64,000 nt of DNA from Zobellia roscoffensis. GTDB taxonomy: Bacteria; Bacteroidota; Bacteroidia; Flavobacteriales; Flavobacteriaceae. This document shows positions 8,321 through 17,361 of this stretch, piece after piece. Below the pieces are notes generated by a model that was not told where the DNA came from, made no database searches, and saw nothing but the letters and a program-made list of their open reading frames with translations. Numbering within the stretch: position 1 is the stretch's first letter; each line of letters opens with the position of its first letter. Made by a program: the position numbers and the translations under genes. The stretch spans positions 2,569,646-2,633,645 of the forward strand of contig NZ_JADDXT010000002.1 of assembly GCF_015330165.1 (NCBI RefSeq), in the 5' to 3' direction.

Positions 8321-9040
8321 TTATTCAAAAGTGAAATTGACAAAAAGACCTCTGGTTTTCATACTATCTATGTTTCCTGTCCATGGGCTATTAGGGTCGT
8401 TGTCACGAACCAATTCATCCGTTAGGCCAAAAACACCGCGAATAGAAGGTGTGAACTTAAAATATTCCAAATAGAAATCAATTCCAAAACCAAGTTCGTA
8501 GTTGTAGGTCCATTTTTTCATTCTAAAAGTACCACTACTATTATCGTCAATACTTTCTTCGTTACTTCCTAAGTTTAAAGAGGCAGATGGTCCGGCAACT
8601 AAAAAGGGTTTGAAATTACCAAAACGTCTTGTTCCTATTTTTAAGAGAACGGGAAAATTTATATAAGTAGATTTTACTTCGGTTATCGCATCTCTAGCAC
8701 CTTCTTCTGTAGCTGTAAAGCCAGGGAAACCTAAAGTTCGGGCATTATAGTATAAGCCTGGCTCTATACGTACATCTAAAAATTCGTTCAGTCGCATTTC
8801 ACCAATAAGACCTACGTTAAAACCTGTGGATTGTAAAACTTGAATGTCGGTGCCTTGATTCCCTCTGTCTTGTTTGTAGTCAAATTTAAATCCGTATCTA
8901 TTAAACCCAAGAAAATATCCGTAGTTCAGGAACTTTTTATCCTTGTTCTCAATATTTAGAACGGGGTTAGAGTTAAATTGGGCATTCGCCGGTAGGGACA
9001 GAAATAAAATACCTCCCAAAAGCAAAAAAAATCTTTTCAT
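8321..9040 (-). CDS. porT: PorT/SprT outer membrane protein of the type IX secretion system
   Basis: PorT is an outer-membrane-associated beta-barrel protein needed for type IX secretion (and, in gliding relatives, surface adhesin export). The 239-aa product has a Sec signal (FLLLGGILFLSLPANAQF). Alternating beta-strand sequence follows, with FLNYGYFLGFNRYGFKFDY near the start, GEMRLNEFLDVRIEPGLYYN in the middle, and a terminal FVNFTFE. The family call is supported by ubiE directly upstream, an arrangement I recall from flavobacteria. It fits the T9SS C-terminal domains encoded at 58.1-60.0 kb. Confidence 0.85.
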   Translation of the reverse strand: MKRFFLLLGGILFLSLPANAQFNSNPVLNIENKDKKFLNYGYFLGFNRYGFKFDYKQDRGNQGTDIQVLQSTGFNVGLIGEMRLNEFLDVRIEPGLYYNARTLGFPGFTATEEGARDAITEVKSTYINFPVLLKIGTRRFGNFKPFLVAGPSASLNLGSNEESIDDNSSGTFRMKKWTYNYELGFGIDFYLEYFKFTPSIRGVFGLTDELVRDNDPNSPWTGNIDSMKTRGLFVNFTFE

Positions 9041-9118
9041 TCAAAAAAATATTATCCGTTCGCTTCTCAATTTAAAAATGACGAACCACTATTTTTACTG
9101 GCCTTTGCGGCTGTGAAA

Positions 9119-9847
9119 TTATTTTGTAGCAACGTATATAGATGCAACCCCAAATGTTTGGGGTTTGTTCTCTACCTCTATAAACCCGATTTTCCGTAAA
9201 ATATTGTTGAACGCATTACCATGAGGGAAAACAGAAGCGGACTCACTCAAATAGGTGTAAGCAGATTTGTCCTTAGAAAATAGTTTCCCAATGGCAGGCA
9301 ACATATATTTAATGTAGAGATTATAGCCTTGTTTAAAAGGTGTTTTGGTAGGTACGGACGTTTCAAGAACTACAAAAGTGCCATTAGGGGCAAGTACCCG
9401 GTATATTTCGGATAAACCTTTTTCTAAAGTTTCAAAATTACGTACCCCAAAAGCAACCGTAATGGCATCAAAGCTATTGGTTTCAAAAGGTAGATTTTCA
9501 CTATCGCCAACTACCATCTCAATTGTCTTGTCTAGCTTTTTCTGTGCTACTTTGTTTTTGCCAACCTCCAGCATTCCAGGAGAGATGTCTAGACCTACTA
9601 TTTTATTAGCTCCGGTTTCTACTAAATTTATAGCTAAATCACCCGTTCCGGTAGCAATATCCAATACGGTCTTTGGTTGTTTGGCCTTTAAAATAGCAAC
9701 GACTCGTTTACGCCATTTAATATCAATACCAAAAGAAATAACCCGATTAAGGCCATCGTAATTTTCCGATATATTATCGAACATTTGGGTGACTTGGTCT
9801 TTTTTGCCAAGCACAGAATCTTTATAGGGCGTAACCTTTTTGGCCAT
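9119..9847 (-). CDS. ubiE: Demethylmenaquinone methyltransferase (UbiE/MenG)
   Basis: Performs the last methylation of menaquinone synthesis at the cytoplasmic membrane. This supports the menaquinone pool used by the NQR complex encoded at 22-29 kb. The 242-aa product has the family motifs: MFDNISENYDGLNRVISFG, VLDIATGTGDLAI (SAM site), GLDISPGMLEVG, AFGVRNF and YRVLAPNGTFVVLE. I chose the ATG at 9847 (MAKKVTPYKDS) over the one at 9868 because 9868 lies inside a TATCTTTG promoter element and homologues begin at MAKKVTPYKD. Confidence 0.95.
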   Translation of the reverse strand: MAKKVTPYKDSVLGKKDQVTQMFDNISENYDGLNRVISFGIDIKWRKRVVAILKAKQPKTVLDIATGTGDLAINLVETGANKIVGLDISPGMLEVGKNKVAQKKLDKTIEMVVGDSENLPFETNSFDAITVAFGVRNFETLEKGLSEIYRVLAPNGTFVVLETSVPTKTPFKQGYNLYIKYMLPAIGKLFSKDKSAYTYLSESASVFPHGNAFNNILRKIGFIEVENKPQTFGVASIYVATK

Positions 9848-9865
9848 AATGGGCAATTTTTTGGG

Positions 9866-9873
9866 CAAAGATA
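9866..9873 (-). promoter_or_regulatory. -7 promoter element for ubiE; decides the start codon
   Basis: Minus strand reads TATCTTTG (TAnnTTTG). Transcription would begin near 9860, after the upstream ATG at 9868 and before the ATG at 9847. Confidence 0.55.
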
Positions 9874-9972
9874 CAATATCGTTTTAAGTAAACGTTTAAG
9901 CAAAGTAAGGAATGCATTTTGGGCATAAAGTGCATTTTAACCTCATTTTAAATAGCCAACCAAAATATTGTG

Positions 9973-9980
9973 TAATTTTG
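9973..9980 (+). promoter_or_regulatory. -7 promoter element for trkA-trkH
   Basis: TAATTTTG, a full TAnnTTTG match, about 80 nt before the trkA ATG. No clear TTG lies at the -33 position. Confidence 0.5.
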
Positions 9981-10060
9981 CGCAGCAAATATAAACTACA
10001 AAGTGGTTTTTCATTCATAGAGGGTTTATAAACTGCAGGCCCGAATTAAGTTGCTAATAA

Positions 10061-11410
10061 ATGAAAATTATAATCGCAGGTGCTGGTGAAGTAGGTTTTC
10101 ACTTAGCTAAACTGCTATCTTACGAATCCCAGGATATTACGCTCATCGATACAAGAAAAGAGAGTCTGGCCTATGCCGATACTCACTTGGATATTCGTGT
10201 ACTAAGAGGCGATGCTACTTCTGTATCCGTGCTTAAAGATGCCGATGTGCAGAACTCTAGGCTGGTTATTGGGGTAACTTCCTCTGAAACCACTAACATT
10301 ACGTTATGTATGTTGGCCAAACAATTGGGGTGTAAGCGAACTATTGCGAGAATATCCAATACTGAATTTATCGAAAACCAAGAAGAAATAAATTTTCCTA
10401 ATTTGGGTATAGATGAGTTGATATCGCCTGAAGAGCTTGCCGCTACAGAGATTCAACTGTTATTGAACAAGTCGGCATTTAATGATACCTACGAGTTTGA
10501 AGAAGGTAAGCTGATCATGATAGGGGTTTCCTTGCCGGCTTCTGCACCTTTTGTGGGTAAAATGGTGAAAGAGGCAGCAAGAATATTTCCTGAGCTGAAC
10601 TTTATGCCTATCGCTTTACAGCGTACGGGAACCCAGTATACGGTAGTGCCCCGTGGTGATACTGTCTTCAAACACGGTGATCAGGTTTATTTTATTACTA
10701 CTAAGGAAGGAGTAGAGCAGTTGTATAAGCTTACCGGTAAGAAGAAAGAATCAATTAGAAATGTAATGATTCTGGGCGGTAGTAAAGTGGGCTTCAAAGC
10801 GGCTCGAGACCTTTGTGCAAGTAAGTTTAACGTAAAGCTGATTGAAAAAGATAAGGAAAAAGCCTTTGATCTTGCGGACGACCTACCCAATGCTCTTGTA
10901 ATTAATGGTGATGGACGAAATGTTGAATTGTTAGAAGAGGAGAGTCTGGAGTCCATGGACGCATTTATAGCGGTTACCGGAAATTCCGAAACCAATATTA
11001 TGTCCTGTTTGGTAGCAAAATCCAAGCATATTAAGAAAACCATAGCAATGGTTGAGAATATGGATTACTTTCAGCTATCCCATTCTATAGGTATAGATAC
11101 GTTGATAAATAAAAAGCTATTAGCAGCAAACAATATCTTTAGACATATACGTAAAGGTGAAGTAGTGGCGTTGATGCGCTTAAACAACCTTAATGCGGAG
11201 ATCTTGGAGTTTGTGGTTAAACCAAACTCAAGGGTAACAGGCAGTGTTATTCGTGAACTTAAATTTCCAAGAGCAGCTACCATTGGCGGTGTTATTCGTG
11301 GAGAGGAAGGAATCATTGCCTTAGGGGGATTTGAAATACAGGCGGGTGACCGAGTTGTAGTTTGTTGTCTTCCGGAAGCCATTCCAAAAATAGAACGATT
11401 GTTTCTTTAA
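10061..11410 (+). CDS. trkA: Trk potassium uptake regulatory subunit TrkA
   Basis: Peripheral cytoplasmic subunit that binds NAD(H) or nucleotides and gates TrkH. The 449-aa product has the full double arrangement RCK-N, TrkA-C, RCK-N, TrkA-C. The first Rossmann motif is IIIAGAGEVGFHLAKLL (residues 3-19), the second VMILGGSKVGFKAARDL (about 232-248). Acidic residues that would contact the ribose follow at LIDTR and LIEKD. Its stop TAA overlaps the trkH ATG (TAATG), so the two are translationally coupled. Confidence 0.96.
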   Translation: MKIIIAGAGEVGFHLAKLLSYESQDITLIDTRKESLAYADTHLDIRVLRGDATSVSVLKDADVQNSRLVIGVTSSETTNITLCMLAKQLGCKRTIARISNTEFIENQEEINFPNLGIDELISPEELAATEIQLLLNKSAFNDTYEFEEGKLIMIGVSLPASAPFVGKMVKEAARIFPELNFMPIALQRTGTQYTVVPRGDTVFKHGDQVYFITTKEGVEQLYKLTGKKKESIRNVMILGGSKVGFKAARDLCASKFNVKLIEKDKEKAFDLADDLPNALVINGDGRNVELLEEESLESMDAFIAVTGNSETNIMSCLVAKSKHIKKTIAMVENMDYFQLSHSIGIDTLINKKLLAANNIFRHIRKGEVVALMRLNNLNAEILEFVVKPNSRVTGSVIRELKFPRAATIGGVIRGEEGIIALGGFEIQAGDRVVVCCLPEAIPKIERLFL

Positions 11411-12900
11411 TGCAGTTAAACTCAAAAATAATATTTCATATCATGGGGCTACTGTTGCTATGCAACGGTGGCTTCATGTTATTGGCAACTTTGGTTAGTG
11501 GTATCTATAAAGATGGAGCTACGTTGAGTATTGCTCTAGCGGCAATAACCACCATGTTTGTGGGTACGTTTGCCATGTTCTATACTAGGGGCCATAAAAA
11601 AGAAGTAAAGCGAAGGGAAGGGTACATTATTGTAACTTTTGGCTGGTTGGTGATGTCTTTTTCCGGAATGTTACCTTATCTGTTTTCAGGGGCTATACCT
11701 ACGGTTACCAATGCTTTTTTTGAGACTGTATCTGGTTATACTACTACTGGAGCTTCAATTTTAGATGATATAGAAGTATTGCCGGAAGGATTACTCTTTT
11801 GGCGTAGCCTTACCCATTGGATAGGCGGTATGGGTATTATTGTTCTGGCCATAGCTATTTTGCCATTATTGGGTATTGGAGGTATGCAGTTGTTTGCTGC
11901 GGAGGCACCTGGCCCTAGTGCAGATAAACTTCATCCTCGTATTACGGATACCGCAAAGCGACTTTGGTTAATATATGTGGGGTATACCTTAGCGGAAACT
12001 GTGCTTTTGAAATTGGCGGGAATGAGCTTTTTTGATGCTATCAATCATTCCTTGGCTACCTTGTCCACCGGTGGTTTTTCAACCAAAAATTTAAGTGTCG
12101 CTTATTGGAACGATCAGCCTTTAATACAATACATCATAATTTTGTTCATGTTTCTTGCGGGGAGCAATTTTGTACTTAGTTATTTTGCTTTTAAGGGTAA
12201 GGTGCAACGGGTACTAATGGATGAGGAGTTTAGGTATTATGGTGGTTTTGTGGTAGTGTTTACTATAATTGCTGCATTGGTGGTCTATCTTAAGGCAGAA
12301 GTACCTGTTACGGAATATCATCCTATGGTATTAGGAAGTGCGGAAAGCTCTTTTAGACATACGCTGTTCCAAGTAATTTCTGTGATAACTACCACAGGTT
12401 TTGTTTCTGCAGATTTTACAAGTTGGACCCCTTTTCTTACCGTTTTCTTTTTCGGATTGATGTTTTTGGGAGGGTCTGCCGGCTCTACATCAGGAGGTAT
12501 TAAAGTAATGCGTCATATTCTGATTATCAAAAACGGGCTGCTAGAGTTTAAGCGTACGTTACATCCTAATGCTATTATTCCGGTACGGTACAATAATAAG
12601 ACCGTTAAAGAGCAAATTGTATATAATATCATAGCCTTCTTTGTGCTCTATATGTTGCTATTTATAATTGGAGCTTTGGTTCTTGGTGCTTTGGGTATCG
12701 ATTTTGTAACCGCAATAGGTGGTTCTGCTTCTTCTTTAGGAAATGTTGGGCCCGCATTTGGAGGTCTCTATCCATTAAGTAATTTTAATGGTCTGCCAGA
12801 CGCTGGTAAGTGGTGGTGTGGTTTCCTTATGCTTGCAGGTAGATTAGAGCTCTTTACGGTTCTAATACTCCTTACCCCTTATTTCTGGAAACGGACTTAA
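11410..12900 (+). CDS. trkH: Trk potassium uptake channel subunit TrkH
   Basis: Membrane subunit that carries K+ across the inner membrane. The 496-aa product has the four-fold repeat of pore loops: TTTGASI, ATLSTGGFST, TTTGFVSADF and SSLGNVGPAFG, each within paired membrane helices. I chose the ATG at 11410 (MQLNSKIIFH), which overlaps the trkA stop; the longer reading frame from 11362 would run inside trkA and adds a polar stretch unlike the family. Confidence 0.95.
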   Translation: MQLNSKIIFHIMGLLLLCNGGFMLLATLVSGIYKDGATLSIALAAITTMFVGTFAMFYTRGHKKEVKRREGYIIVTFGWLVMSFSGMLPYLFSGAIPTVTNAFFETVSGYTTTGASILDDIEVLPEGLLFWRSLTHWIGGMGIIVLAIAILPLLGIGGMQLFAAEAPGPSADKLHPRITDTAKRLWLIYVGYTLAETVLLKLAGMSFFDAINHSLATLSTGGFSTKNLSVAYWNDQPLIQYIIILFMFLAGSNFVLSYFAFKGKVQRVLMDEEFRYYGGFVVVFTIIAALVVYLKAEVPVTEYHPMVLGSAESSFRHTLFQVISVITTTGFVSADFTSWTPFLTVFFFGLMFLGGSAGSTSGGIKVMRHILIIKNGLLEFKRTLHPNAIIPVRYNNKTVKEQIVYNIIAFFVLYMLLFIIGALVLGALGIDFVTAIGGSASSLGNVGPAFGGLYPLSNFNGLPDAGKWWCGFLMLAGRLELFTVLILLTPYFWKRT

Positions 12901-13010
12901 AGTGGTGAGTAGCTATTCGATTGAGTTGATCTGTGAAAAAGGATTGCTTTTCTATTTTAAAAATATTGACAAAGAATACAGGAAGATTGATTTTTCGAAA
13001 CTTACTCAAT

Positions 13011-13051
13011 AAAAAAATCCCTCTAAAAGTCAATAACCTTTAGAGGGATTT
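13011..13051 (-). terminator. Intrinsic terminator after the aminotransferase gene
   Basis: A 13-bp perfect stem (AAATCCCTCTAAA at 13015-13027, TTTAGAGGGATTT at 13039-13051) lies between the converging trkH and aminotransferase genes. A U-run on the minus strand (A-run 13011-13017) makes it strongest for that direction. Confidence 0.85.
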
Positions 13052-13069
13052 CGATTAAGTTTAAACCTA

Positions 13070-14278
13070 CTATTTCAGGGCTTTCTCAATTCTAGAAATA
13101 GCTTCTCTAATTTCTTTTTCAGCTGCAGCGTAAGAAATACGGATGCAGTTTCCGTTACCAAAAGCATCACCTGTAACGGTAGCTACATTTGCGTATTCTA
13201 ACAGGTACATGGCAAAATCAGAAGCATTATTTATTGTAACGCCATTTAAGGTTTTTCCAAAATAAGCAGTTACATCAGGATATACATAAAATGCACCATC
13301 CGGTTCATTACATTTAAATCCGTCGATGCCGTTTAATAGTTCAAGAATAATAGCTCTACGTTCTTTAAACTCGTCTACCATATAGTTTATACGGTCTGGC
13401 GATTCTGTTAAGGCCGTAATAACTGCACGCTGAGCTATACAGTTGGCTCCACTTGTAACTTGACCTTGCAATTTATTGCAAGCACGAGCTAAGTAAGTTG
13501 GGCCTCCAATATATCCAATACGCCATCCGGTCATTGCAAATGCCTTGGCAACTCCGTTTACGGTAACGGTACGGTCAAACATATCATCGAACGCGGCCAT
13601 GGAGGCATGTTCGGTAACACCATAGTTGATGTGTTCGTAAATCTCATCACTAACTACTATAATCTGTGGGTGTTTCTGTAAAACGTCTGCTAAAGCCCGT
13701 AATTCAGCCTTACTATAGATAGAACCACTTGGGTTACAAGGAGAGCTGTACCAAAGCATTTTTGTTTTGGGAGTGATTGCAGCTGCCAATTGCTCAGGTG
13801 TCATTTTAAAATCACTTTCAATGCTTGTAGCAACTTCTACAGGTACACCGTCTGCTAATTTTACAATATCACTGTAGCTTACCCAGTAAGGACAAGGTAA
13901 AATAACTTCATCGCCTTCGTTCAAAACAACTTGGGCAATGTTGTACAAAGCTTGTTTGGCACCTGTAGATACAACAATTTGAGAAGGTTCATACGTAATG
14001 CCATTATCTCTCTTGAATTTGGTAATAATAGCCTCTTTCAAATCAACATAACCATCTACCGGTGTGTATGTATTGTAATCTTGGTTTACCGCTTCTATAG
14101 CAGCTTCTTTAATGTAATCTGGTGTGTTAAAGTCAGGTTCACCCAAACTTAAACCGATAATGTCTTTACCTGCAGCACGTAATTCTCTAGCCTTGGCAGC
14201 CATTTCTAGTGTAGCCGAAGGGGTAAGACTGTTGATGCGGTCAGAAAGTTGATTTTTCGTAGCAGTTGATGATGTCAT
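13070..14278 (-). CDS. aspC: Class I/II PLP-dependent aminotransferase, aspartate aminotransferase type
   Basis: Transfers amino groups between aspartate (or a similar amino acid) and 2-oxoglutarate with pyridoxal phosphate. The 402-aa length is normal. Motifs are GLSLGEPDFNTPDYIKEAA, STGAKQALYN, SSPCNPSGSIYSKAEL, VVSDEIYEHINYG and the PLP-lysine segment VNGVAKAFAMTGWRIGYIGG. The product resembles the subgroup I-gamma enzymes of Bacteroidota. Substrate preference (aspartate, aromatic or prephenate) cannot be read off the sequence, so the symbol is provisional. Confidence 0.88.
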   Translation of the reverse strand: MTSSTATKNQLSDRINSLTPSATLEMAAKARELRAAGKDIIGLSLGEPDFNTPDYIKEAAIEAVNQDYNTYTPVDGYVDLKEAIITKFKRDNGITYEPSQIVVSTGAKQALYNIAQVVLNEGDEVILPCPYWVSYSDIVKLADGVPVEVATSIESDFKMTPEQLAAAITPKTKMLWYSSPCNPSGSIYSKAELRALADVLQKHPQIIVVSDEIYEHINYGVTEHASMAAFDDMFDRTVTVNGVAKAFAMTGWRIGYIGGPTYLARACNKLQGQVTSGANCIAQRAVITALTESPDRINYMVDEFKERRAIILELLNGIDGFKCNEPDGAFYVYPDVTAYFGKTLNGVTINNASDFAMYLLEYANVATVTGDAFGNGNCIRISYAAAEKEIREAISRIEKALK

Positions 14279-14349
14279 AATAAAACTAAGGTTTGTACGC
14301 TGTGTAACTTAAATTACCAGTGCTAATAAAGTTTTTTTTATTGTGTCTA

Positions 14350-15450
14350 TTACAGGTTCAAGGCAGGTCTTTTGCCCAGTTCCTTTAAATGTCTAAAGTG
14401 CGAAATTATAGCTTTTCGGGTAGTTTTGTACTCGTGGTACGGCAAATTAAATTCTTTTGCCGTTTCTTTCACAATTTCTGCAATTTTTGTGTAATGTACA
14501 TGGCTAATATTAGGGAAAATGTGATGTTCCACTTGGTGGTTTAATCCCCCGGTAAACCAGTTTACAATCTTGTTCTTAGTGCCAAAATTTACAGTTGTAA
14601 ATAACTGGTGAATAGCCCATGTGTTTTTCATTGTCCCCGTTTCGTCAGGAAGAGGCGTGTCCGCTTCGTCAACAATATGTGCTAATTGAAAAACTACACT
14701 TAGAATAACACCGGCTACGTAGTGCATAATAAAGAAGCCAATTAATATCATCCACCAAGCCATATCAACGAAAATAAGGGGTAGAACAATCCATATGGTG
14801 ATGTATAGAATTTTTGTAATCACAAGTGTACTCCAGTTCATGGCTGCACTTGGTAGTTTGCCATAAGAAAGCTTGCGTTTCATATAACGGTACATCTGTT
14901 GGAAATCTGTTGTAATAGCCCAGTTGAAAGTTAAAAGGCCATATAGGAAAACAGAGTAAAAATGTTGAAATTTATGGTGTTTTTGCCATTCAGCATGCTT
15001 GGAAAAACGCAGAATACGGCCAGCTTCCATATCTTCATCATGTTCATGAATGTTGGTGTAGGTATGGTGCAGTACATTGTGCTGAACCTGCCAGTTATAT
15101 ACATTTCCTGCTAAAATATAGATACTGCTCCCCATAAGTTTGTTGACCCACTTTTTATTGGAATAGGCACCATGATTGCCATCATGCATAACGTTCATGC
15201 CTACACCGGCCATACCCACGCCCATGACAATAGTAAGTAGAAGATTGGCCCAAATGGGTAGTCCTAAGGTTAAAATTAAAAAGTAGGGGGTTAGGAACAT
15301 AGCGAACATAATCACCGTTTTAAGGTGTAAGCGCCAGTTGCCTGTTTTCTTTAATTTGTTCTCCTTAAAATAATCGTTTACACGTTTGTTCAATGTTCTG
15401 AAGAACTGTGCGGGATCTTTTCTGGAGAATCGTACTGTTTTTTGGTCCAT
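14350..15450 (-). CDS. Membrane fatty acid desaturase
   Basis: Membrane di-iron enzyme that introduces a double bond into a fatty acyl chain. The 366-aa product has the three histidine boxes: HDGNH (residues 89-93), HNVLHH (124-129) and HQVEHH (around 305). Two hydrophobic hairpins lie between them. The QVEHH form of the third box is typical of front-end (delta-5/delta-6-like, linoleoyl-CoA) desaturases, but bacterial members vary in position preference. It has its own transcription unit, divergent from rsmG. Confidence 0.9.
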   Translation of the reverse strand: MDQKTVRFSRKDPAQFFRTLNKRVNDYFKENKLKKTGNWRLHLKTVIMFAMFLTPYFLILTLGLPIWANLLLTIVMGVGMAGVGMNVMHDGNHGAYSNKKWVNKLMGSSIYILAGNVYNWQVQHNVLHHTYTNIHEHDEDMEAGRILRFSKHAEWQKHHKFQHFYSVFLYGLLTFNWAITTDFQQMYRYMKRKLSYGKLPSAAMNWSTLVITKILYITIWIVLPLIFVDMAWWMILIGFFIMHYVAGVILSVVFQLAHIVDEADTPLPDETGTMKNTWAIHQLFTTVNFGTKNKIVNWFTGGLNHQVEHHIFPNISHVHYTKIAEIVKETAKEFNLPYHEYKTTRKAIISHFRHLKELGKRPALNL

Positions 15451-15529
15451 AAAATAATATTATTGATAGATATCGTAGAAATGTTAAGCTTTATATGGTG
15501 ATAAAATGTTATTTCATCAACGAATATAG

Positions 15530-15537
15530 TAGTTTTG
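15530..15537 (+). promoter_or_regulatory. -7 promoter element for rsmG
   Basis: TAGTTTTG (TAnnTTTG), 19 nt before the rsmG ATG, implying a short leader. The -33 region lacks a clear TTG. Confidence 0.5.
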
Positions 15538-15556
15538 CAACTATACAAATATACGC

Positions 15557-16192
15557 ATGACTGCCGAATTAGTTTTTAAATATTTTCCCAATTTATCAGA
15601 TCTTCAGCAAAAACGGTTCATATTACTGGAAGAATTATATAAAGATTGGAATCAGAAGATCAATGTTGTTTCTAGGAAAGATATAGATGAGCTTTATTTA
15701 AGACATGTATTACATTCTGCGGGAATAGCTAAGGTTCAGCAATTTAAGGATGGAGCGTCTGTTCTAGATGTGGGTACAGGTGGAGGTTTTCCAGGTATTC
15801 CGCTGGCTATACTGTTTCCAGAGGTGCAGTTTACTTTAGTTGATTCAATTGGTAAAAAAATAAAGGTAGTTCAGGAAGTAATCCAAGGATTGGATTTGGA
15901 TAACGTAACTGCTGTTAATTCTAGGGTCGAAGAAACTAAAGGCCAACATGATTTTATTGTAAGTAGGGCAGTTGCTGCAATGCCCACTTTTGTGCATTGG
16001 GTAAAAGGTAAAATAAAGAAAGACTCACTCCACGAACGTCGCAATGGAATTCTTTATCTAAAAGGTGGTGATTTGTCCGAGGAACTTGATGGATATAAGG
16101 CCATAGAAATCTATGACCTCACCAATTATTTTGATGAAGCTTTTTTTGAAACTAAAAAAGTGGTGTACTTACCCATGAAATATAAAGGCTAA
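15557..16192 (+). CDS. rsmG: 16S rRNA (guanine-527-N7)-methyltransferase
   Basis: Methylates N7 of G527 (E. coli numbering) in 16S rRNA using S-adenosylmethionine. The 211-aa product shows the family order: LYKDWNQKINVVSRKD, LYLRHVLHSAGIAK, the SAM loop VLDVGTGGGFPGIPLAI, LVDSIGKKIKVVQE and DFIVSRAVAAMPTFV. Length and start fit the family. It is a single gene with its own promoter; a long AT-rich gap follows. Confidence 0.95.
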   Translation: MTAELVFKYFPNLSDLQQKRFILLEELYKDWNQKINVVSRKDIDELYLRHVLHSAGIAKVQQFKDGASVLDVGTGGGFPGIPLAILFPEVQFTLVDSIGKKIKVVQEVIQGLDLDNVTAVNSRVEETKGQHDFIVSRAVAAMPTFVHWVKGKIKKDSLHERRNGILYLKGGDLSEELDGYKAIEIYDLTNYFDEAFFETKKVVYLPMKYKG

Positions 16193-16498
16193 ACTACAAG
16201 CTTAGTAAGTGGTAATACGCTTTTCTATATTTTCTTGCGAAAATTTTTAAATGAGCCCATATATGTATATGTAGGCAGTCTGCTAGCATTCTAAATTTAC
16301 TGTATGTTTTCTGCATATCCATAATCTTCATTTTTACAGTTACTACAAAGTACGTAATTATTACGTTTAATTTACAATTACTTAACGTTAAATTTACACT
16401 AAAACTATGTTTTACTGATATTTAGTTAAGTATTTTACTGAAAATCAGATTTGTAAATCAATTTTTGTATTTTGATTTTAAATAAAAAAGTAAAATAT

Positions 16499-16538
16499 TA
16501 AAAATCTAAAAATCTAAAAATCTAAAAATCTAAAAATC
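16499..16538. repeat. Short tandem repeat, 5 x TAAAAATC
   Basis: Five perfect consecutive copies of the 8-mer TAAAAATC in the long AT-rich gap between rsmG and the DinB-fold gene. An 8-bp unit of this kind is open to slippage. Confidence 0.95.
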
Positions 16539-16676
16539 AACTACTTATGATGTGTTTGGTCTTAGTTGAGGTAATTTTGTAAAAGCCGAATGTCGCTTAT
16601 TTGTTAGTTTAATGTAAATATAACGTTAACCAAGAATCTAAATTGTGCAGTTTGTCGGTAAAATTTGAAAATAAGG

Positions 16677-16717
16677 CATAAAAAAGCCCCTGATTATAAT
16701 CATAAACAAGGGCTTTT
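16677..16717 (-). terminator. Intrinsic terminator after the DinB-fold gene
   Basis: Stem AAAAGCCC (16682-16689) / GGGCTTTT (16710-16717), with a further small palindrome TGATTATAATCA in the loop. On the minus strand it ends in a U-run (A-run from 16679). Confidence 0.75.
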
Positions 16718-16732
16718 AGTGTTGTTCTGGAC

Positions 16733-17245
16733 TTATTTACTCCAAGGAGGGGTAACACCGTTTGAACGAGCGTAGGCTATTAGCTGTCCTTTATGTTCTC
16801 CATTGTGTTCCATTATAGCTAATAGACCACCAAGCTTATTCATTTTAGCAAAACCAAAATCTACTTCTTCTCCAAATTGGTCATCCTCTACTAAAATTAT
16901 TTTTTCAAGAACAAACTCATTGGATTTTTTAAGAGCTGCAATGATATTCTCTTTTCCAGTAATTTTTGATAGGTTCATCATGTCTACATCTTCCGGTGGT
17001 GCAAAGCCCATTTTAGAGGCTAAATAATAATTTCCTCCAGCAACATGTAACAATGCTTCAGCTACGGAATTAACACCTTCCATAGGGCGCCAATCATATT
17101 GTTCCTCGGAAAAAGCTTCTGCCAAAGCAACAACTTGTCCTTGATTTCCTTGTAAAACCCCTTGAATGGTGTTTTGTGTCAATTTTTCTTGCGCATACGT
17201 CATGGCGGCTACCATGAAGAATGCGGTTACAAATAGGTTTTTCAT
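16733..17245 (-). CDS. Exported DinB-fold (DinB/YfiT-like) putative metalloprotein
   Basis: The 170-aa product starts with a Sec signal (LFVTAFFMVAAMTYAQEKL), which places it outside the cytoplasm. The rest is a four-helix DinB-like bundle: FSEEQYDWRPMEGVNSVAE, then LLHVAGGNYY, and near the C-terminus EHNGEHKGQLIAYARSNG. The histidines of LLHV and of HNGEH form the usual three-residue metal site of the fold. Members vary in activity (thiol transferases, hydrolases), so no substrate is assigned. Confidence 0.85.
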   Translation of the reverse strand: MKNLFVTAFFMVAAMTYAQEKLTQNTIQGVLQGNQGQVVALAEAFSEEQYDWRPMEGVNSVAEALLHVAGGNYYLASKMGFAPPEDVDMMNLSKITGKENIIAALKKSNEFVLEKIILVEDDQFGEEVDFGFAKMNKLGGLLAIMEHNGEHKGQLIAYARSNGVTPPWSK

Positions 17246-17270
17246 TTTCTTAGTTTTAATGGTTATAAAG

Positions 17271-17309
17271 ATTCCCCAATCCGTTTAATAAAAAAAAGGA
17301 TTGGGGAAT
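17271..17309. other. Long inverted repeat with A-tract loop between pruA and the DinB-fold gene
   Basis: A 12-bp perfect stem (ATTCCCCAATCC at 17271-17282, GGATTGGGGAAT at 17298-17309) encloses a 15-nt loop ending in eight A residues. It sits 25 nt upstream of the DinB-fold ATG and 50 nt downstream of the pruA stop. It could be a second pruA terminator or a leader hairpin of the next gene; the usual U-run lies in the loop, not after the stem. Confidence 0.55.
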
Positions 17310-17330
17310 TTAATAAAATTTGATAATAAA

Positions 17331-17347
17331 ACACTGATTATCAGTGT
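17331..17347 (-). terminator. Probable terminator after pruA
   Basis: Stem ACACTGAT / ATCAGTGT with a 1-nt centre (real loop a few bases), 14 nt past the pruA stop, followed on the minus strand by TTTTATTATC. The U-run is short. Confidence 0.55.
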
Positions 17348-17361
17348 GATTTAATTTATTC

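Larger units (their letters stand above)
16193..16732 (+). other. AT-rich 540-nt intergenic region
   Basis: No convincing gene is seen on either strand. It contains a tandem array of five TAAAAATC units (16499-16538), an isolated TAATTTTG at 16572-16579 with no gene after it on the plus strand, and the terminator of the DinB-fold gene at its right end. Several ACGTTAA-like strings occur around 16380 and 16620. Confidence 0.6.

Noticed and set aside
16499..16538. TAAAAATC array considered as CRISPR or origin iteron
   Set aside because: Units are 8 bp with no spacers, and no cas, dnaA or rep gene is nearby.
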